DNA of 64,000 bases from Streptomyces albipurpureus (GTDB lineage: Bacteria; Actinomycetota; Actinomycetes; Streptomycetales; Streptomycetaceae). The notes under the pieces were generated by a model. The model saw only the letters and a program-made list of their open reading frames with translations, was not told the DNA's origin and did no database searches. The number at the start of each line of letters is the position of its first letter. The stretch's first letter is position 1. The DNA lies in NCBI RefSeq assembly GCF_023701525.1, contig NZ_JAMQAW010000012.1:188762-252761 (forward strand). The letters run 5' to 3'. Shown in pieces: positions 53,364 to 62,742 of this stretch. A program made the translations under genes and the position numbers.

Positions 53364-53774
53364 TCAATAGGAGCAGTCCCGTGACGCCGCCTCCCAATCG
53401 ATGGCGAGGAGTCCGGGATCGGCGTTGTCGCCTTCCGGCAACGAGGCGGCAGCCTGGAACCAAATCACGGTGAGTAGCGAGAGGTCGTAGGACGGATCGA
53501 TGGGATGCGAACGGAACGAACCGATGCATGTGACAGCCGGAAGCAGTTCGACCGGGCCCATGCTTCCGGGCCTGACATCGGGATACTCCCGTGTGGGTGT
53601 GACCAGAAGCGCGGGGGAGAACTCACTGTTGTTCTCCACCAGCCTGGTCAGTTTCCTGTCGTTGACCTCCTTGAAGGGGGGACCCTCCAGCAGTCCCCCG
53701 TACGTCTGGGACAAGCGCAGGGCCAGGAGTTCGATACCGCGGCCGGAGGCGAGCGTTATCCAGGTAAGTGGCAT
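53364..53774 (-). CDS. hypothetical protein
   Basis: A 136-residue protein I do not recognise. It has balanced composition, few low-complexity tracts and alternating hydrophobic patterns (LLALRLSQTYGGLLEGPP, LLTVIWFQAAASLPEG, LLAIDWEAASRDCSY) that read as a real small globular protein. The ending resembles immunity-type or DUF proteins of Streptomyces, but I cannot place it. The ribosome site before the ATG is weak. Confidence 0.6.
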   Translation of the reverse strand: MPLTWITLASGRGIELLALRLSQTYGGLLEGPPFKEVNDRKLTRLVENNSEFSPALLVTPTREYPDVRPGSMGPVELLPAVTCIGSFRSHPIDPSYDLSLLTVIWFQAAASLPEGDNADPGLLAIDWEAASRDCSY

Positions 53775-54226
53775 GAGCGAACACTAGAGCCCGCGGCCCG
53801 CGAGTGTCCTGCGAGGCGGGGACACCGGAGGTCCCGAGGCCCGGTGTGTGTGGTCCTTGGTCGTGAGGTCATGTCAGTTGGATGTTGGAGCTACTGAGCG
53901 ACGGTCAGTGACGAAGGCGAGCATTCAAGGTGCGGATCAACCCGCCATCCTCCGTCCGGTGGCAACGGATCGCGGTTGAGCGCATCGAGACGCCGGCGTC
54001 ACACGATGACGCACCGCTTGCTCAGTTTGCTCGCACCAGTGTTGTGATCGTCACCAGCGAGCAGCTCGGCAGCCCGCGCCGAGTAGGCGCCCGCTCCCGA
54101 CGATGTGCTTGTCCTGGGTGGCCTTGGCCACTGGCCCCGGCCGGTCAGCGCACCTGCTCGACGGGTGCAGGGCCGGAGCCCGGCCGCACCTGAGGCGCGG
54201 CCGGGCAGGCCTGTGAGTCGTCCCGC
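53775..54226. other. non-coding stretch
   Basis: About 450 bases. Only high-GC shadow frames are present, and no repeat or hairpin stands out. Confidence 0.35.
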
Positions 54227-54802
54227 CTACCAGGTGTGCGCGACGTCCACTATCAGCTTGTCGCCGGACTGGAGGACCCGGAACGGCAGCTTGGCGCGCA
54301 GTCCCAGACCAACCTGGGTCCGCCCTTCGAAGCTCGCACCGAACCTGGTGTCCTTGAAGGTCCGGTACCCGGTGATGTTCACCCCCGGTAGCGTCTGTGC
54401 GGGCCTACCCGGGTAGATGACGTTGCCGGTCTCCGGGTCATAGCTCGGGGCGTTCACATAGATCTGGAGGATCGCACCGCCTGCGACGGGGATCTGCGTG
54501 CCGGTGCCGTCCTGTTGGAAGGAACTGACGTAGCTGATGTGGTAACCGACCTTGCCGGTGGCGCCGGAGGTGTCGAACACCATACGGTCATAGCAAGCGT
54601 GCTGACCTGTTCTGATGTTCGTCAGCGGCTTGGCGAACGAGTCGAGGTCCGACTTGGTGCCGCTTCCCCACGCGGTGGAACACACCGCCGCCGAAGAGGC
54701 CTTGTCCGCTTGGCCGGTGGCTGCGCCGGCCGTCCCGGTCGTCCCCGCCACAACGACACCTGTCAGCACGAGGGCTGTGGCAACTTTTCTTAACTGACGC
54801 AT
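54227..54802 (-). CDS. secreted AMIN-like domain protein
   Basis: A 191-residue exported protein. Residues 1-29 are a signal peptide (RQLRKVATALVLTGVVVAG, cleavage near GAAT). The rest is an AMIN-like domain as annotated in many Streptomyces proteins: CYDRMVFDTSG, VNAPSYDP, GYRTFKDTRFGASFEGRTQ, and a final LIVDVAHTW strand. Two cysteines (CSTAW and HACYD) probably pair outside the cell. AMIN-like domains are thought to bind wall or polysaccharide; its role is unknown. ATG 54802 starts the signal peptide. Confidence 0.82.
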   Translation of the reverse strand: MRQLRKVATALVLTGVVVAGTTGTAGAATGQADKASSAAVCSTAWGSGTKSDLDSFAKPLTNIRTGQHACYDRMVFDTSGATGKVGYHISYVSSFQQDGTGTQIPVAGGAILQIYVNAPSYDPETGNVIYPGRPAQTLPGVNITGYRTFKDTRFGASFEGRTQVGLGLRAKLPFRVLQSGDKLIVDVAHTW

Positions 54803-55321
54803 GACTTGACTCCATAGGGTTGAACTCGGACTGTCTGCAAGGGGGTTACCCCCCACGTACTCTTCACTCTTTCCTCGCGAGGGCTTCGCGACATCCGCAT
54901 ACGTACTCAGCTGGTGACTGAGTATGCGGCAACGCCGACCGGAAGTGGCAACGGACGGCGAAGACCGCTGAGAACTGGGACCATCCCGACGCTCTTCCGA
55001 CCAGACCGAGCCGGTATCGCCGCCGGCCGGGAACGGGCGTTGATCGTGCACACTCGCGCGTCCCCAGTCCGCGTAGTGCATCACGAAGGGGCAGGGGCAG
55101 GTCAGTGCCACGGGGTAGGAGGAGATGCCCAGGTGTGCGGCCAGCGCGCCGCCGGGCGAAGCAACGGTCGCCGCCGTTCTTGGCGTTCGACCTGGCCCAC
55201 CGAGTTCGCTCGCCCCCGCTGGCGCGTTGCCCTCGTGGGGGTATGCGTTCCCTGGTCGACTCAGTCCGCGCGCCGTGGGAACCTCCTGGCAAGGGCCATG
55301 AAATGCGCCACTCGAAGATCA

Positions 55322-55378
55322 TCTGACGTTGCGTCAGAAATGCAACGTTCGTTGCTTTTTCCCAGGGCGTGGGAAAAA
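55322..55378. repeat. three consecutive hairpins
   Basis: In order: TCTGACG-TTG-CGTCAGA (55322-55338), GCAACG-TT-CGTTGC (55342-55355), and TTTTTCCCA-GGGCG-TGGGAAAAA (55356-55378). The last has T and A runs on both sides and looks like a bidirectional terminator. A further GAATCCG/CGGATTC repeat is at 55456-55478. The region 54803-55505 between the AMIN-like gene and the sigma operon otherwise has no supported gene. Confidence 0.65.
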
Positions 55379-55505
55379 TCGCATACGGGTTGCACAGACC
55401 GGGTCTCCATCGTGTTGGCTACGAGTGGGAGCACCTCCCGACCGGAATCCGGATCGAATCCGGGACCGGTTCGGATTCGCCTTTACAACCCTCAAGGGAA
55501 CACCT

Positions 55506-55667
55506 GTGTCTACGGACATCCGCCACCCGGCATCTCTCCGGGCGGCCGCCAACGCCAACCACTGCGCTCACAGGTCCGGCTTACTCGGCCAGCCAGGTCA
55601 CTTCTGCCGCTCGCCACGGCCCGGTTCGGGACATCCGGCTGCTCCTGTGCGGGGAGTACGCCGATGA
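55506..55667 (+). CDS. micro-ORF coupled to the sigma factor gene
   Basis: A 53-codon frame from GTG 55506, preceded by AAGGGAA at a workable distance, that ends in an ATGA overlap with the sigma factor start. The peptide has His and Cys in pairs (NHCAHRS, GHFCRS) and a basic Pro-rich end. I recognise no family; it may be a leader peptide or a small partner of the sigma factor. Evidence is position and coupling only. Confidence 0.42.
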   Translation: MSTDIRHPASLRAAANANHCAHRSGLLGQPGHFCRSPRPGSGHPAAPVRGVRR

Positions 55668-56227
55668 CCGATCAGCCCCGCCATGTGCCCCGGTTCGTGC
55701 CGCGGTCTCGAACCGTGACGTTCGGCGCTTTCCATGAGTACCACCGGAAGTTGTGGATGCGGTACGCACACGTCCAGGTCGGAAGTCGTGAGGCCGCTGA
55801 ACGGGTCGTACACAAGGCGTTCGCCCAGCTGCGGTCCACCTGGGACTACGCCCTGTGCCAGGAGTCCGTGCACAGCTATGCGTGGACCCTGCTGAAGGAG
55901 CAGGTCGACACATGGCTGTACGAACGCGGCCTGGAGCCGCAACTCGCGGAAGCAGCCGGGTTCGAACGCGCGATTCGGCGGCTTCTCATTGACGAGCTAC
56001 TCGACGGCTTTGTGGTTCTCGCTGAGGAGATCGGCCTGTACAGCGCGATATCCGAACTCCCGGAGCGTCAGCAGGACGTCATCGTGCTCCGTTACGTCCT
56101 GGCGTGCACGGACGAGAAGACCGCGGACTTCCTCGGCATCGAGACCTCCACCGTCCGTTCCAACATCCGCCACGCACGCGCCGCGCTCGCCAGCAAACTC
56201 AACATCCCGCTCAACGGCAAACGATGA
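55664..56227 (+). CDS. sigma-70 family RNA polymerase sigma factor (ECF-like)
   Basis: A 187-residue sigma factor. Region 4 is clear: ISELPERQQDVIVLRY, then TADFLGIETSTVRSNIRHARAAL. Region 2 is weak: the N-terminal part (FHEYHRKLWMRYAHVQVG through AFAQLR) fits its place, but lacks the usual strong region 2 motifs. ATG 55664 has GGGGAG seven bases upstream. It overlaps small ORFs at both ends by ATGA. No anti-sigma gene is recognised. Confidence 0.78.
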   Translation: MTDQPRHVPRFVPRSRTVTFGAFHEYHRKLWMRYAHVQVGSREAAERVVHKAFAQLRSTWDYALCQESVHSYAWTLLKEQVDTWLYERGLEPQLAEAAGFERAIRRLLIDELLDGFVVLAEEIGLYSAISELPERQQDVIVLRYVLACTDEKTADFLGIETSTVRSNIRHARAALASKLNIPLNGKR

Positions 56228-56406
56228 TCGCAAACATGAGGACCACGCAGGTGGTCGCCGAGGGCAGCCGCCGGACGGGCGTGGGCCAGACCCGTCGTTC
56301 ACACCAGAACCCGGTCCGCACTCGCAGCGGCGGAGTCGATGCCCTCCCCGATGCCGAGGAGACAGCCGGTGGCTTTCCGGCGCTGATACCCCGGGAACAC
56401 CGTTGA
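56224..56406 (+). CDS. micro-ORF after the sigma factor
   Basis: A 60-codon frame whose ATG overlaps the sigma factor stop (ATGA) and whose stop lies inside the following terminator stem. The peptide is hydrophilic, with an Arg/Thr/Ser-rich first half and an acidic DALPDAEET segment. No family recognised. Coupling on the stop codon supports translation; composition alone does not. Confidence 0.4.
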   Translation: MIANMRTTQVVAEGSRRTGVGQTRRSHQNPVRTRSGGVDALPDAEETAGGFPALIPREHR

Positions 56407-56424
56407 ACCAACGGTGTTCCCGGG
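56390..56424 (+). terminator. 16-bp perfect hairpin terminator after the sigma operon
   Basis: Arms 56390-56405 and 56409-56424 pair over 16 bases with a 3-base loop. It closes the micro-ORF/sigma/micro-ORF unit ahead of the MHS transporter gene. Confidence 0.87.
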
Positions 56425-56556
56425 CAGAGGCACTCACGCGGCGAAGTGCAACGACCCGTCTCAGCCACGCGTCGCAAGCTCCCTCTCCGTCGCCCGGCGC
56501 TCGTCGGTCGCCGCTCGGAATCGTAACCGCCGCCGGGTACCGACAGTTGGCCGGGC

Positions 56557-57912
56557 ATGCCTATCCGTCGCTCTCTGATCCCCCGGCCCCGCCGGAGCGG
56601 GACTCCGTCCATGCTGCGGCTCGCCACCGCGTCGCTCGTGGGAACCGCCATCGAGTTCTACGACTTCTTCGTCTACGGCACAGCCGCCGCACTCGTCCTC
56701 GGGCCGCTCTTCTTCCCCTCGTTCTCGCCGCTGGCCGGTACCCTCGCCGCCTTCGGCACCTTCGCCGCCGGATTCATCGCCCGCCCGGTGGGCTCGATCG
56801 TCTTCGGCCACATCGGTGACCGCTACGGACGCCGACCCGTACTGATCGGATCCCTGCTGACGACCGGCCTCGCCACCGTCGCCGTGGGCTGCGTACCGTC
56901 GTACGCGTCGATCGGGATCGCCGCGCCCGTCCTGCTGCTGACGCTCCGGTTCATCCAGGGCCTCGGACTCGGCGGCGAGTGGGGCGGCGCCGTACTGCTC
57001 ACGGCCGAACACGCGCCGCCCGCCCGGCGGGCGCTGTGGGGGTGCTTTCCGCAGATGGGTCCGCCGCTGGGTTTTCTGCTCGCCAACGGCTTGATGCTCG
57101 CCCTGACCGCCGCCCTCAGCAGAGCCCAGTTCCTCGACTGGGGCTGGCGGGTGCCGTTCTGGGCCGCGGGTGTACTGGCGGCAGGCGGTCTGATGCTGCG
57201 CAGTTCGCTGGCCGAGAGCCCCCAGTTCCTCGAACTCGCCAAGACCGGCCGCCGTGCGGCGGCACCGGTCGCCGAGGTGTTCCGGAACCACTGGCGTCTG
57301 CTCTTGCTGACCGCGGGAGCGCTGTCGACCGGCTATGCGATCTTCTACTCGGTGAGCACCTGGGCCCTGGCGTACGGCACCGAACGGCTGGGCGTCAGCC
57401 CGACGCTCATGCTGGCCCTGGTGATGGCCGCGGTGGTGGTACAGGGGCTCCTCACACCGGTCGTCGCACTCCTCGGCGACCGCTTCGGCCGGCGTTCGAT
57501 GTGCCTGGCAGGAAGCATGCTCGCGGTCGTGTGGATGTTCCCTTTCATCGCGCTGCTGTGCACCGGCGAGCCGATGCTGATGTTTCTGGGGTTCGTCATG
57601 GCGTTGATCGCCTTCGTCACGATCTTCGCCGTGCTCGCCGCCTATCTGCCGGAGTTGTACGAGCCGCGGGTGCGGTGCACGGGGGCCGCGGTCGGATACA
57701 ACCTCGCCGGCCTTCTCGGCGGGGCGCTCACCCCGGTCGTGGCAACCGCGCTGTCGGACGGAGAGGCGACGCCATGGGGTGTGGCCGTCTGGCTGACCGG
57801 TATCGCGGTGCTGAGCACGGCCTGCTTCGCCGCCCTGCCCGAGACCCGGCCGCGACCCCACCCGGCCGGAGCGCAGCCAGCGCATCCCGGCGAGGAGTCC
57901 GTATCCGCGTGA
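56557..57912 (+). CDS. MFS transporter, metabolite:H+ symporter (MHS) family
   Basis: A 451-residue 12-helix transporter. The MHS signature is clear: GTAIEFYDFFVYGTAAALV, GHIGDRYGRRP loop between helices 2 and 3, and RFIQGLGLGGEWGGAVLL. It resembles ShiA and other carriers of organic acids or osmolytes; the substrate is not visible. The ATG at 56557 has a poor ribosome site; an ATG at 56611 gives an N terminus closer to the family (MLRLATASLVG) and may be the true start. Confidence 0.88.
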   Translation: MPIRRSLIPRPRRSGTPSMLRLATASLVGTAIEFYDFFVYGTAAALVLGPLFFPSFSPLAGTLAAFGTFAAGFIARPVGSIVFGHIGDRYGRRPVLIGSLLTTGLATVAVGCVPSYASIGIAAPVLLLTLRFIQGLGLGGEWGGAVLLTAEHAPPARRALWGCFPQMGPPLGFLLANGLMLALTAALSRAQFLDWGWRVPFWAAGVLAAGGLMLRSSLAESPQFLELAKTGRRAAAPVAEVFRNHWRLLLLTAGALSTGYAIFYSVSTWALAYGTERLGVSPTLMLALVMAAVVVQGLLTPVVALLGDRFGRRSMCLAGSMLAVVWMFPFIALLCTGEPMLMFLGFVMALIAFVTIFAVLAAYLPELYEPRVRCTGAAVGYNLAGLLGGALTPVVATALSDGEATPWGVAVWLTGIAVLSTACFAALPETRPRPHPAGAQPAHPGEESVSA

Positions 57913-58113
57913 AACCCAGCTGCCGACGTCCCCGCGCCCATGGCCCGCACCGCCCACGGACGACGCGGAAAACCGTCCCGGAGCCGCCTTTCCGCGAGCG
58001 CCCCCTCACCCAACCGGCCACCCATAATGCGACCTTTTGCCCGTTCTATGCATGTAAGAGATGATGGGAGGTGTTGTCCCGACCTCTGCAGTACCGGTTA
58101 GGGAGGAATCAGC

Positions 58114-58899
58114 GTGATCACCAGAGAGCAAGTCTCCAGCGTGCTGGACCATCCGGTCCACGACACCGATGGCAGGAAACTCGGAGACGCCAAGCGTGTC
58201 TTCTTCGATGACGCGAGCGGTGAACCCGAGTGGATCAGCGTCAAGACCGGCCTGTTCGACACCCATGAGACCTTCGTGCCCGTCCGCGGCGCCAGCGTAC
58301 TGGGCGATCATGTCGAAGTTCCGTACACCAAGGACCAGGTCAAGGACGCCCCCCAGGTGGAGGTCGACGCGGGCGGCCACCTCTCCGAACGAGAGGAACA
58401 CCGACTCTACGACCACTACGGAATCGACTGGGACGCCGCCTGGAAGCGGACTGGTCTCTCCGGCGAGGAGAGCGCGGCGGCGGACGCCCGGGGCATGAGC
58501 GCGGCGACCGACTCCCCCGACAATGCGATGACCCGCTCGGAAGAGCATCTGCACGTGGGCGTGGAGCGCCATGAGACCGGACGGGCGCGCCTGCGGAAGT
58601 ACGTGGTGACCGAGGAGGAGGAGCAAACCATTCCGGTGCGCCATGAGGAGATCCGGGTCGTGCGCGAGCCCATCACGGACGCCAACCGCGGTGCGGCGAT
58701 GTCCGGAACAGAGATCTCTGAGGCGGAGTACGAGGTCACACTCCACGAGGAGCAGCCGGTGGTGGACACCCGGGCGGTACCGGTCGAACGCGTCCGGCTG
58801 ACCGTCGAAGAACAGGTCGAGGAGACCACCGTACGAGGCCAGGTACGCAAGGAGCGCATCGACATCGTCACCCCTGACGAGAACGACGGCCCTTCCTAG
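58114..58899 (+). CDS. PRC-barrel and DUF2382 (YsnF/AvaK-type) stress protein
   Basis: A 261-residue protein with an N-terminal PRC-barrel (about 1-75; VLDHPVHDTDGRKLGDAK, then VKTGLFDTHETFVPV) and a C-terminal DUF2382 domain (about 140-255; SEEHLHVGVERHETGRARL, VVTEEEEQTIPVRHEE). This fusion is common in actinobacteria and is linked to general stress response; the biochemical role is unknown. GTG 58114 follows AGGGAGG. Confidence 0.88.
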   Translation: MITREQVSSVLDHPVHDTDGRKLGDAKRVFFDDASGEPEWISVKTGLFDTHETFVPVRGASVLGDHVEVPYTKDQVKDAPQVEVDAGGHLSEREEHRLYDHYGIDWDAAWKRTGLSGEESAAADARGMSAATDSPDNAMTRSEEHLHVGVERHETGRARLRKYVVTEEEEQTIPVRHEEIRVVREPITDANRGAAMSGTEISEAEYEVTLHEEQPVVDTRAVPVERVRLTVEEQVEETTVRGQVRKERIDIVTPDENDGPS

Positions 58900-58914
58900 C
58901 CCTGAGCAGAGGCC

Positions 58915-58952
58915 ACCCAGCGGAAGCAGCCCCACGGGATCCTCCGCTGGGT
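58915..58952 (+). terminator. possible terminator after the DUF2382 gene
   Basis: ACCCAGCGGA and TCCGCTGGGT (10 base pairs) enclose an 18-base loop that starts 16 bases after the stop codon. Confidence 0.6.
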
Positions 58953-59111
58953 CTCGACGCCCGATCCCAACGCCACAACACCATCACAACAAGCCGACAC
59001 ACCGCCCGAAGCCGACTCCGGAGCCCACCTGCCCAGAAGGCCAGCGACCGTCCGGCTCACCGCATGAGGTGTTTCCGTGGTCTCGCGCGCGGCGTACCCA
59101 CCGTGGCGCCC

Positions 59112-60179
59112 TCAGCCGTTCCCCGACTCCGCGGGCCCCGTACGGCCCATGGAGCGACGGTCCTCATCGCTCCACTTGCGGGTGTCGCGCGGTTCGACAT
59201 ACGGCTCCTCCAGTTGGGGGTGGCCGCCGATGATGGCCCGTTCCCGAGCCATTTCCGCGTCGAATTCGAGCCCCAGCAAGATCGCAAGATTGGTGATCCA
59301 CAGCCAGACAAGGAAGATGATGACGCCGGCCAGGGCGCCGTAGGTCTTGTTGTAGGAACCGAAGTTCGCCACATAGGCCGCGAAACCGGCAGAGGCCACC
59401 AGCCAGATCAGCAGGGCCAGCAGACTGCCCAGTGACATGAACTTGAAGCCGCGGCCCTTGGCGTTCGGTGCCGCCCAGTACAAGATCGCCAGCATGATGG
59501 TCATGAGCGCCAGGAGGACCGGCCATTTCGCGACCGACCAGACCGTCATAGCGGTGTCACCGATCTCCAACGCGGTGCCGATCTCCCGCGCGAGTCCACC
59601 GGAGAACACAACAATCACCGCGCTGGCACATGCGAGGACCATCAGCACCAGGGTGAGGCCGATACGCACCGGAAGTACCTTCCACACCGGCCGCCCTTCG
59701 GGGATGTCATAGACATCGTTCGCGGCCCGAATGAACGCCGCCACATAACCGGAGGCGGACCACAGGGCACCGAGCAAGCCGACGACAGCCAGCAGCGAGC
59801 CGGTACCGCTACTGGACTGCAACTGGGTCACCGCGTTGGTGAACACCTCGCGTGCCGCCCCGGGCGCGAGCTTTTGGATGCTGTCGAGCACGGTCTGCGT
59901 GGCTGATGGGCCAGCGATCCCCAGCAGCGACACCAGCACCAGGAGCGCTGGAAACAAGGCGAGGATCCCGTAGTAGGTCAGCCCTGCGGCCCGGTCGGCC
60001 AGCTCGTCTTGCTGGAACTCCTTCACCGTACGTTTGAGCACCGCACCCCACGATGCCCTGCCCATCTCTGTCGGGGTATCGGGCGCATCACGTTCCGTCT
60101 GCGGGCTGGGACCCGCACCCCGCTCGCGGGGTGGCCCGGCGGGCACCGCACCATCATTACTGCGCTCTTCACTCGACAT
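59112..60179 (-). CDS. YihY/BrkB-family membrane protein
   Basis: A 355-residue protein with a disordered, charged N terminus (about 1-45), six membrane helices and a charged tail. Family markers are ADRAAGLTYYGILALFPALL and the GALWSASGY and YGALAGVIIFLVWLWITN segments. Once misnamed ribonuclease BN, the family is of unknown transport-like function. It is monocistronic as far as can be seen. Confidence 0.88.
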   Translation of the reverse strand: MSSEERSNDGAVPAGPPRERGAGPSPQTERDAPDTPTEMGRASWGAVLKRTVKEFQQDELADRAAGLTYYGILALFPALLVLVSLLGIAGPSATQTVLDSIQKLAPGAAREVFTNAVTQLQSSSGTGSLLAVVGLLGALWSASGYVAAFIRAANDVYDIPEGRPVWKVLPVRIGLTLVLMVLACASAVIVVFSGGLAREIGTALEIGDTAMTVWSVAKWPVLLALMTIMLAILYWAAPNAKGRGFKFMSLGSLLALLIWLVASAGFAAYVANFGSYNKTYGALAGVIIFLVWLWITNLAILLGLEFDAEMARERAIIGGHPQLEEPYVEPRDTRKWSDEDRRSMGRTGPAESGNG

Positions 60180-60323
60180 GGGTGTCAGGTATCCGCAACG
60201 ACCCTGCTCACGCCTGTTTTCCTACGGTTTTTCCAGCTGAGCGGGTTCTCAACGGCCACACCGCCGGGTGCAAGGCCCACTTCGTATCCGTCCAGGGACA
60301 AGAGGGGCAGAAGAGTCCAGAGG

Positions 60324-60354
60324 AGGTCTTGCCCCCTAGGCGGTGGCAAGACCT
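60324..60354 (-). terminator. hairpin in the DUF5133/YihY gap
   Basis: AGGTCTTGCC and GGCAAGACCT (10 base pairs, 11-base loop) lie downstream of the DUF5133 gene on the minus strand and upstream of the YihY gene. It probably ends the DUF5133 transcript. The rest of the gap 60180-60514 shows nothing else. Confidence 0.6.
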
Positions 60355-60514
60355 TGCGAGGAGCGGGCCGCGAGGATACGCGCTCCGGTGCGGAAGCACC
60401 CGGCGAGGGAGCCGAATCCACCGTGACATCAGTCTGCCCGGGTTGGCCGAGGGTGTGCCCGCGCTCGCACGTGGTCGCCTGGACCGGGGGCTGCGGGCCG
60501 TTCACCTAGCGGGG

Positions 60515-60727
60515 CTAGGCAGGGGACAATTGCCCCTCCAGCTCACTGCGGGCCGCGGTGAGTGCCTCCTCGACGCCACGGGTACCGGTCGTCACGCACA
60601 GGGTGTAGGCGGTGTCCTGCAACTGCCGCTGAACGCTCAGGTCGACGACGGGCCCAGCCGTTTGCGCGCACAGGGATTCGTAAGTGTCGAGCAGCTTCCG
60701 CAACACGGCCGGGTGCGCCTTCAACAT
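60515..60727 (-). CDS. DUF5133 protein
   Basis: A 70-residue protein with the DUF5133 pattern: LKAHPAVLRKLLDTYESL, then LQDTAYTLCVTTGTRGVEEAL. It is a small helical Streptomyces protein of unknown function, often in several copies per genome and near stress or regulatory genes. ATG 60727 gives the usual length; the upstream frame is shadow. Confidence 0.86.
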   Translation of the reverse strand: MLKAHPAVLRKLLDTYESLCAQTAGPVVDLSVQRQLQDTAYTLCVTTGTRGVEEALTAARSELEGQLSPA

Positions 60728-60889
60728 GGGTCCTCCATCTGTCCGGACTGGCGTGGGCATCGAGCCGGGTGCGGCTGACCTCCCCAGGCGCCGCACCCGT
60801 GCGAGAACCATGTGCCCCGCCAGCCCCGTCCCCACCCCTGGCCGATACGGTTTCGTTACCTTGTCGCGGTGGATGCCACCGCCCTCACG

Positions 60890-62152
60890 CTACGGAGGCG
60901 TCAGGGGCGGACGCCGGCTACGGAGGCGATCGAGACGGGCGATGATCGGAGTCGCCGTCACACCGTGGAGGAAGACCGACAAGACGATGGTCCAGGTGAC
61001 CACTGCCCACAGTTCGTCCCCCAATCCCCCGAAGTCGTTCTCCCCCAAGGCGTAGGCGAGGTAGAAGAGGGAGCCGATGCCCCGGAGTCCGAAGAACGCG
61101 GTGGCGATCCTCTCCCGCGGGCCGGCCACGAACCCCCACTGCGCGATCCAGGCGGTGCCGGGCCGGATCACCACCAGCACGAGCACGGCAAGAAGCACGA
61201 TCTCCCACGTCAGCGCCGGGAAGCCGCTGGTGGCCGCGTAGGCACCGAGCAGAAGGAGGAGTCCGGCGGTGAGTAGGCGTTCGATCTGATCGGTGAACTC
61301 GTGCAGCACCCGGTGGTAGCCATGGCTCCGTTCTGCGGCACGCAGGGCACAAGCAGTCACGAACACGGACAGGAATCCATAGCCGTAGAGCAGTTCCGCC
61401 AGGCCGTAGGAGAGGAAGGTGGCGGCAAGCGCGACAAACCCCTCCATGTGCTCGGAGAGACGGAACGCCGAACCCCGGGCTCGGAAGAACATCCATCCGA
61501 GCCAGCGCCCCAGTGCCAGCCCCACGCCCACACCCACCGCCACCTTGAGCAGCACATCGCCGAGGAACCACGGACCCCATGCGCCCTTGGACCACACTCC
61601 GCCTGCCGCGGCCAGCACGGTCGCCCCGAGGACGAACGGAAACGCCAGGCCGTCGTTGAGCCCCGCCTCCGCGGTCAGGGTGAAGCGCACCTCGTCCTCG
61701 TCGTCCTCATCCTCAGTGGGCTCTCCCACCCGGACTTCGGCGGCCAGCACCGGATCGGTCGGCGCGAGCACGGCGCCGATCAGCAGAGCGGCGGCGATGG
61801 GCCAGTCCAACAGGACCCATGCGGTGATGGCTGTCACGCCGACGGTCATCGGAAGGGCAATCCCCACCAGTCGCCACGGCCCAGCCCAACTTCGCCATCC
61901 GAAGGGCCGGTTGAGTGCGAGACCAGCGCCCATAAGGGAGATGATCACACAGCCTTCGGCGAGGTGCTCCACCCACACCCGGTCCCGTACGGGGTCGACC
62001 TGCGGCAGCGGAAGGAACAGCCCACCGATCATGCCCGCGGCGAGGAACACCATGGGGGTGGACAGCGGTCGGCGCCGTACCAGACGCGGAAGCACCGCCG
62101 CCGCCAGTGCTCCGATACCGAGGGCCGTGTACACGATGTCCGTTGGGGCCAC
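60890..62152 (-). CDS. CPA1-type cation/proton antiporter (NhaP-like)
   Basis: A 420-residue membrane protein with 12-13 hydrophobic segments. The ion-site motif is LAPTDPVLAAEV followed by AEAGLNDGLAFPFV, the CPA1 TDP and ND pair. A short acidic loop (EPTEDEDDEDEV) lies between them. GTG 62152 has GGGAGG nine bases upstream. It is expected to exchange Na+ or K+ for H+. It lacks a long C-terminal regulatory domain. Confidence 0.87.
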   Translation of the reverse strand: MAPTDIVYTALGIGALAAAVLPRLVRRRPLSTPMVFLAAGMIGGLFLPLPQVDPVRDRVWVEHLAEGCVIISLMGAGLALNRPFGWRSWAGPWRLVGIALPMTVGVTAITAWVLLDWPIAAALLIGAVLAPTDPVLAAEVRVGEPTEDEDDEDEVRFTLTAEAGLNDGLAFPFVLGATVLAAAGGVWSKGAWGPWFLGDVLLKVAVGVGVGLALGRWLGWMFFRARGSAFRLSEHMEGFVALAATFLSYGLAELLYGYGFLSVFVTACALRAAERSHGYHRVLHEFTDQIERLLTAGLLLLLGAYAATSGFPALTWEIVLLAVLVLVVIRPGTAWIAQWGFVAGPRERIATAFFGLRGIGSLFYLAYALGENDFGGLGDELWAVVTWTIVLSVFLHGVTATPIIARLDRLRSRRPPLTPP

Positions 62153-62742
62153 GCTTCGCCGCCTCCCACCGAGGAACCCCTGGTTTCGGTCCTGCTGGGC
62201 TCGCCCACTCCGGCACCGCTCACCGACCCGGCCTGGTCCAAACGAAAGACCCCAGGGGGCCGTTCTTGTTCCCCGGCGATTCCGAGGTACTGATGTGCAC
62301 GTTCCCCCTCGTTCGTCGATCATGGCTGCCCTGGATGCGATCCCCTCCGAGAGGGCTCGGGGCCACCATGCGGCATCGTTGGTGCGGTACCTGAGTTCGA
62401 GGTGCCCGTGAGCTCATTTCAAGCGGCAGCGGAGCCGTATGGGCGGGGACCAGACCGGTCGGGTTGGGGCCATCGGCCATCGCGTCCGACAGGAACACAG
62501 GCCGGTGGGATCGTTCACGCGCTGAACGCCTGCGCGCATCGCGGATGCCGGGAATCACGGTTCGTCAGGACATGGCCCACCGACGTGAACCTGACCCAGC
62601 GGTTGGACGCGCTGATTCGGCTTGGCGGTCCCGCCTGATCGGAGGGCCCGGCGCCAGGCCCGCGTCTTCGCCGCGTCCGACGCCGCCCTGACCTCGAAGG
62701 GCGTCCCCTCAGTGCCCACCAGGCGACCCACGTCCGGGTCTC
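62153..62742. other. non-coding stretch
   Basis: About 590 bases upstream of the antiporter. The short frames here have no ribosome sites or recognisable domains, and I see no repeats or strong hairpins. Confidence 0.4.

Noticed and set aside
55441..55480. Repeated GAATCCGG sequence as a possible tRNA or attachment site
   Set aside because: The repeats form a small stem only; no cloverleaf, anticodon arm or integrase gene accompanies them.
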